A stretch of 5,358 bases of DNA, from NCBI GenBank assembly GCA_938001985.1, contig CALLBE010000118.1, forward strand, positions 1 through 5,358, in the 5' to 3' direction. Of the stretch, positions 5,059-5,358 are shown in pieces. Numbering within the stretch: position 1 is the stretch's first letter; every line of letters begins with the position of its first letter. The notes under the pieces are model-generated. The model did no database searches. It saw only the letters and a program-made list of their open reading frames with translations, and was not told the DNA's origin. Source of the DNA: an uncultured Verrucomicrobiales bacterium. GTDB taxonomy: Bacteria; Verrucomicrobiota; Verrucomicrobiia; Verrucomicrobiales; Akkermansiaceae. The translations under genes and the position numbers were made by a program.

Positions 5059-5358
5059 TTAACTGATCATATCTGTCAAGCTATCACTAATAAATCTCCA
5101 AAGTTCGTTAGCTGTATTGATGGTAAAACTAAACAAATCCAGCCAGCTCGTCGTCGCCAAACAGACCATAATGGCTATCAACAGCATGTTAAAAAATGAG
5201 ATAATACCCAAGGACATGAAACTACCACATTCCTCTAAATCCGACTGACCTCTAGACAACATGTCTTGTGTCCATAAAATATGGAAAGCCCAGGAAAAAC
5301 CAACAATCCCATACAACAAATAACCCTCATACGGGATATCAACCACCAGTCTAGCCCC
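5059..5358 (-). CDS. Small membrane protein of unknown function, 5' end at window edge
   Basis: The minus-strand frame is open from the last base of the window to TAA at 5059-5061, giving 99 visible residues. A GTG at 5346 could be the start, but the frame continues upstream of it to the edge with no stop and no ribosome binding site is visible, so the gene is treated as 5'-partial. Two hydrophobic segments are apparent: YLLYGIVGFSWAFHILW and, after a polar loop with SDLEECGS, a longer one around SLGIISFFNMLLIAIMVCLA. The tail NELWRFISDSLTDMIS looks amphipathic. I do not recognise a family. It lies 49 bases upstream of the L31 gene in the same direction and could be co-transcribed with it. 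Confidence 0.6.
   Translation of the reverse strand, partial: GARLVVDIPYEGYLLYGIVGFSWAFHILWTQDMLSRGQSDLEECGSFMSLGIISFFNMLLIAIMVCLATTSWLDLFSFTINTANELWRFISDSLTDMIS

Noticed and set aside
5050..5072. AACTAGTT/AGTTAACT palindromes followed by a T-run on the minus strand, considered as a terminator of the membrane-protein gene
   Set aside because: The palindromes are short, AT-rich and overlapping, so no GC-containing stem with a loop can form.

Overview
This is a 5.36 kb piece of bacterial chromosome carrying housekeeping and conserved hypothetical genes. I see no mobile element, CRISPR array, tRNA, rRNA or prophage signature. The best guess for the source is the Verrucomicrobiota, perhaps an aquatic member of the Opitutales/Puniceicoccales. 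This rests on three points: a PA14-type C-terminus ending in an SGPGxEKQxIP motif that is common in Verrucomicrobiota and Planctomycetota, a short glutamyl-tRNA reductase placed directly after a CcsA/HemX-type membrane protein, and weak or absent Shine-Dalgarno sequences. The assignment is inferred from memory of families and was not tested by a search.

Layout. Positions 1-195 hold the 3' end of a PA14-like gene, followed by a hairpin that may be its terminator (252-279). A small Dabb-domain protein lies at 326-634. An unrecognised 166-residue protein (684-1184) and a complete metallo-beta-lactamase-fold hydrolase (1188-1799) are separated by only 3 bases. A tight rightward run then holds a CcsA/HemX-like membrane protein (1853-2623), hemA (2655-3668), a DUF4870 membrane protein (3671-4093) and rsmD (4095-4655), with gaps of 31, 2 and 1 bases. 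This run is probably one operon. On the minus strand, converging on rsmD, are the gene for type B ribosomal protein L31 (4734-5009) and the 3' part of a small membrane-protein gene that leaves the window on the right (5059-5358). A hairpin at 4677-4703 with a U-tract on the minus strand sits between the converging genes.

How the genes work together. HemA makes the first committed intermediate of C5-pathway tetrapyrrole synthesis (glutamate-1-semialdehyde). The adjacent HemX/CcsA-like protein belongs to the family that handles heme for cytochrome c assembly or adjusts HemA levels, so the pair links heme synthesis with heme use in the membrane. RsmD (16S rRNA m2G966 methylation) and L31 are ribosome functions. 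The most notable feature is that HemA ends after about 337 residues, so the usual C-terminal dimerisation domain is missing, and the next gene starts 2 bases later.

I found no convincing undescribed system. The nearest candidates for new biology are the unknown protein paired with the MBL hydrolase, the DUF4870 protein lodged inside the heme/ribosome operon, and the short HemA.
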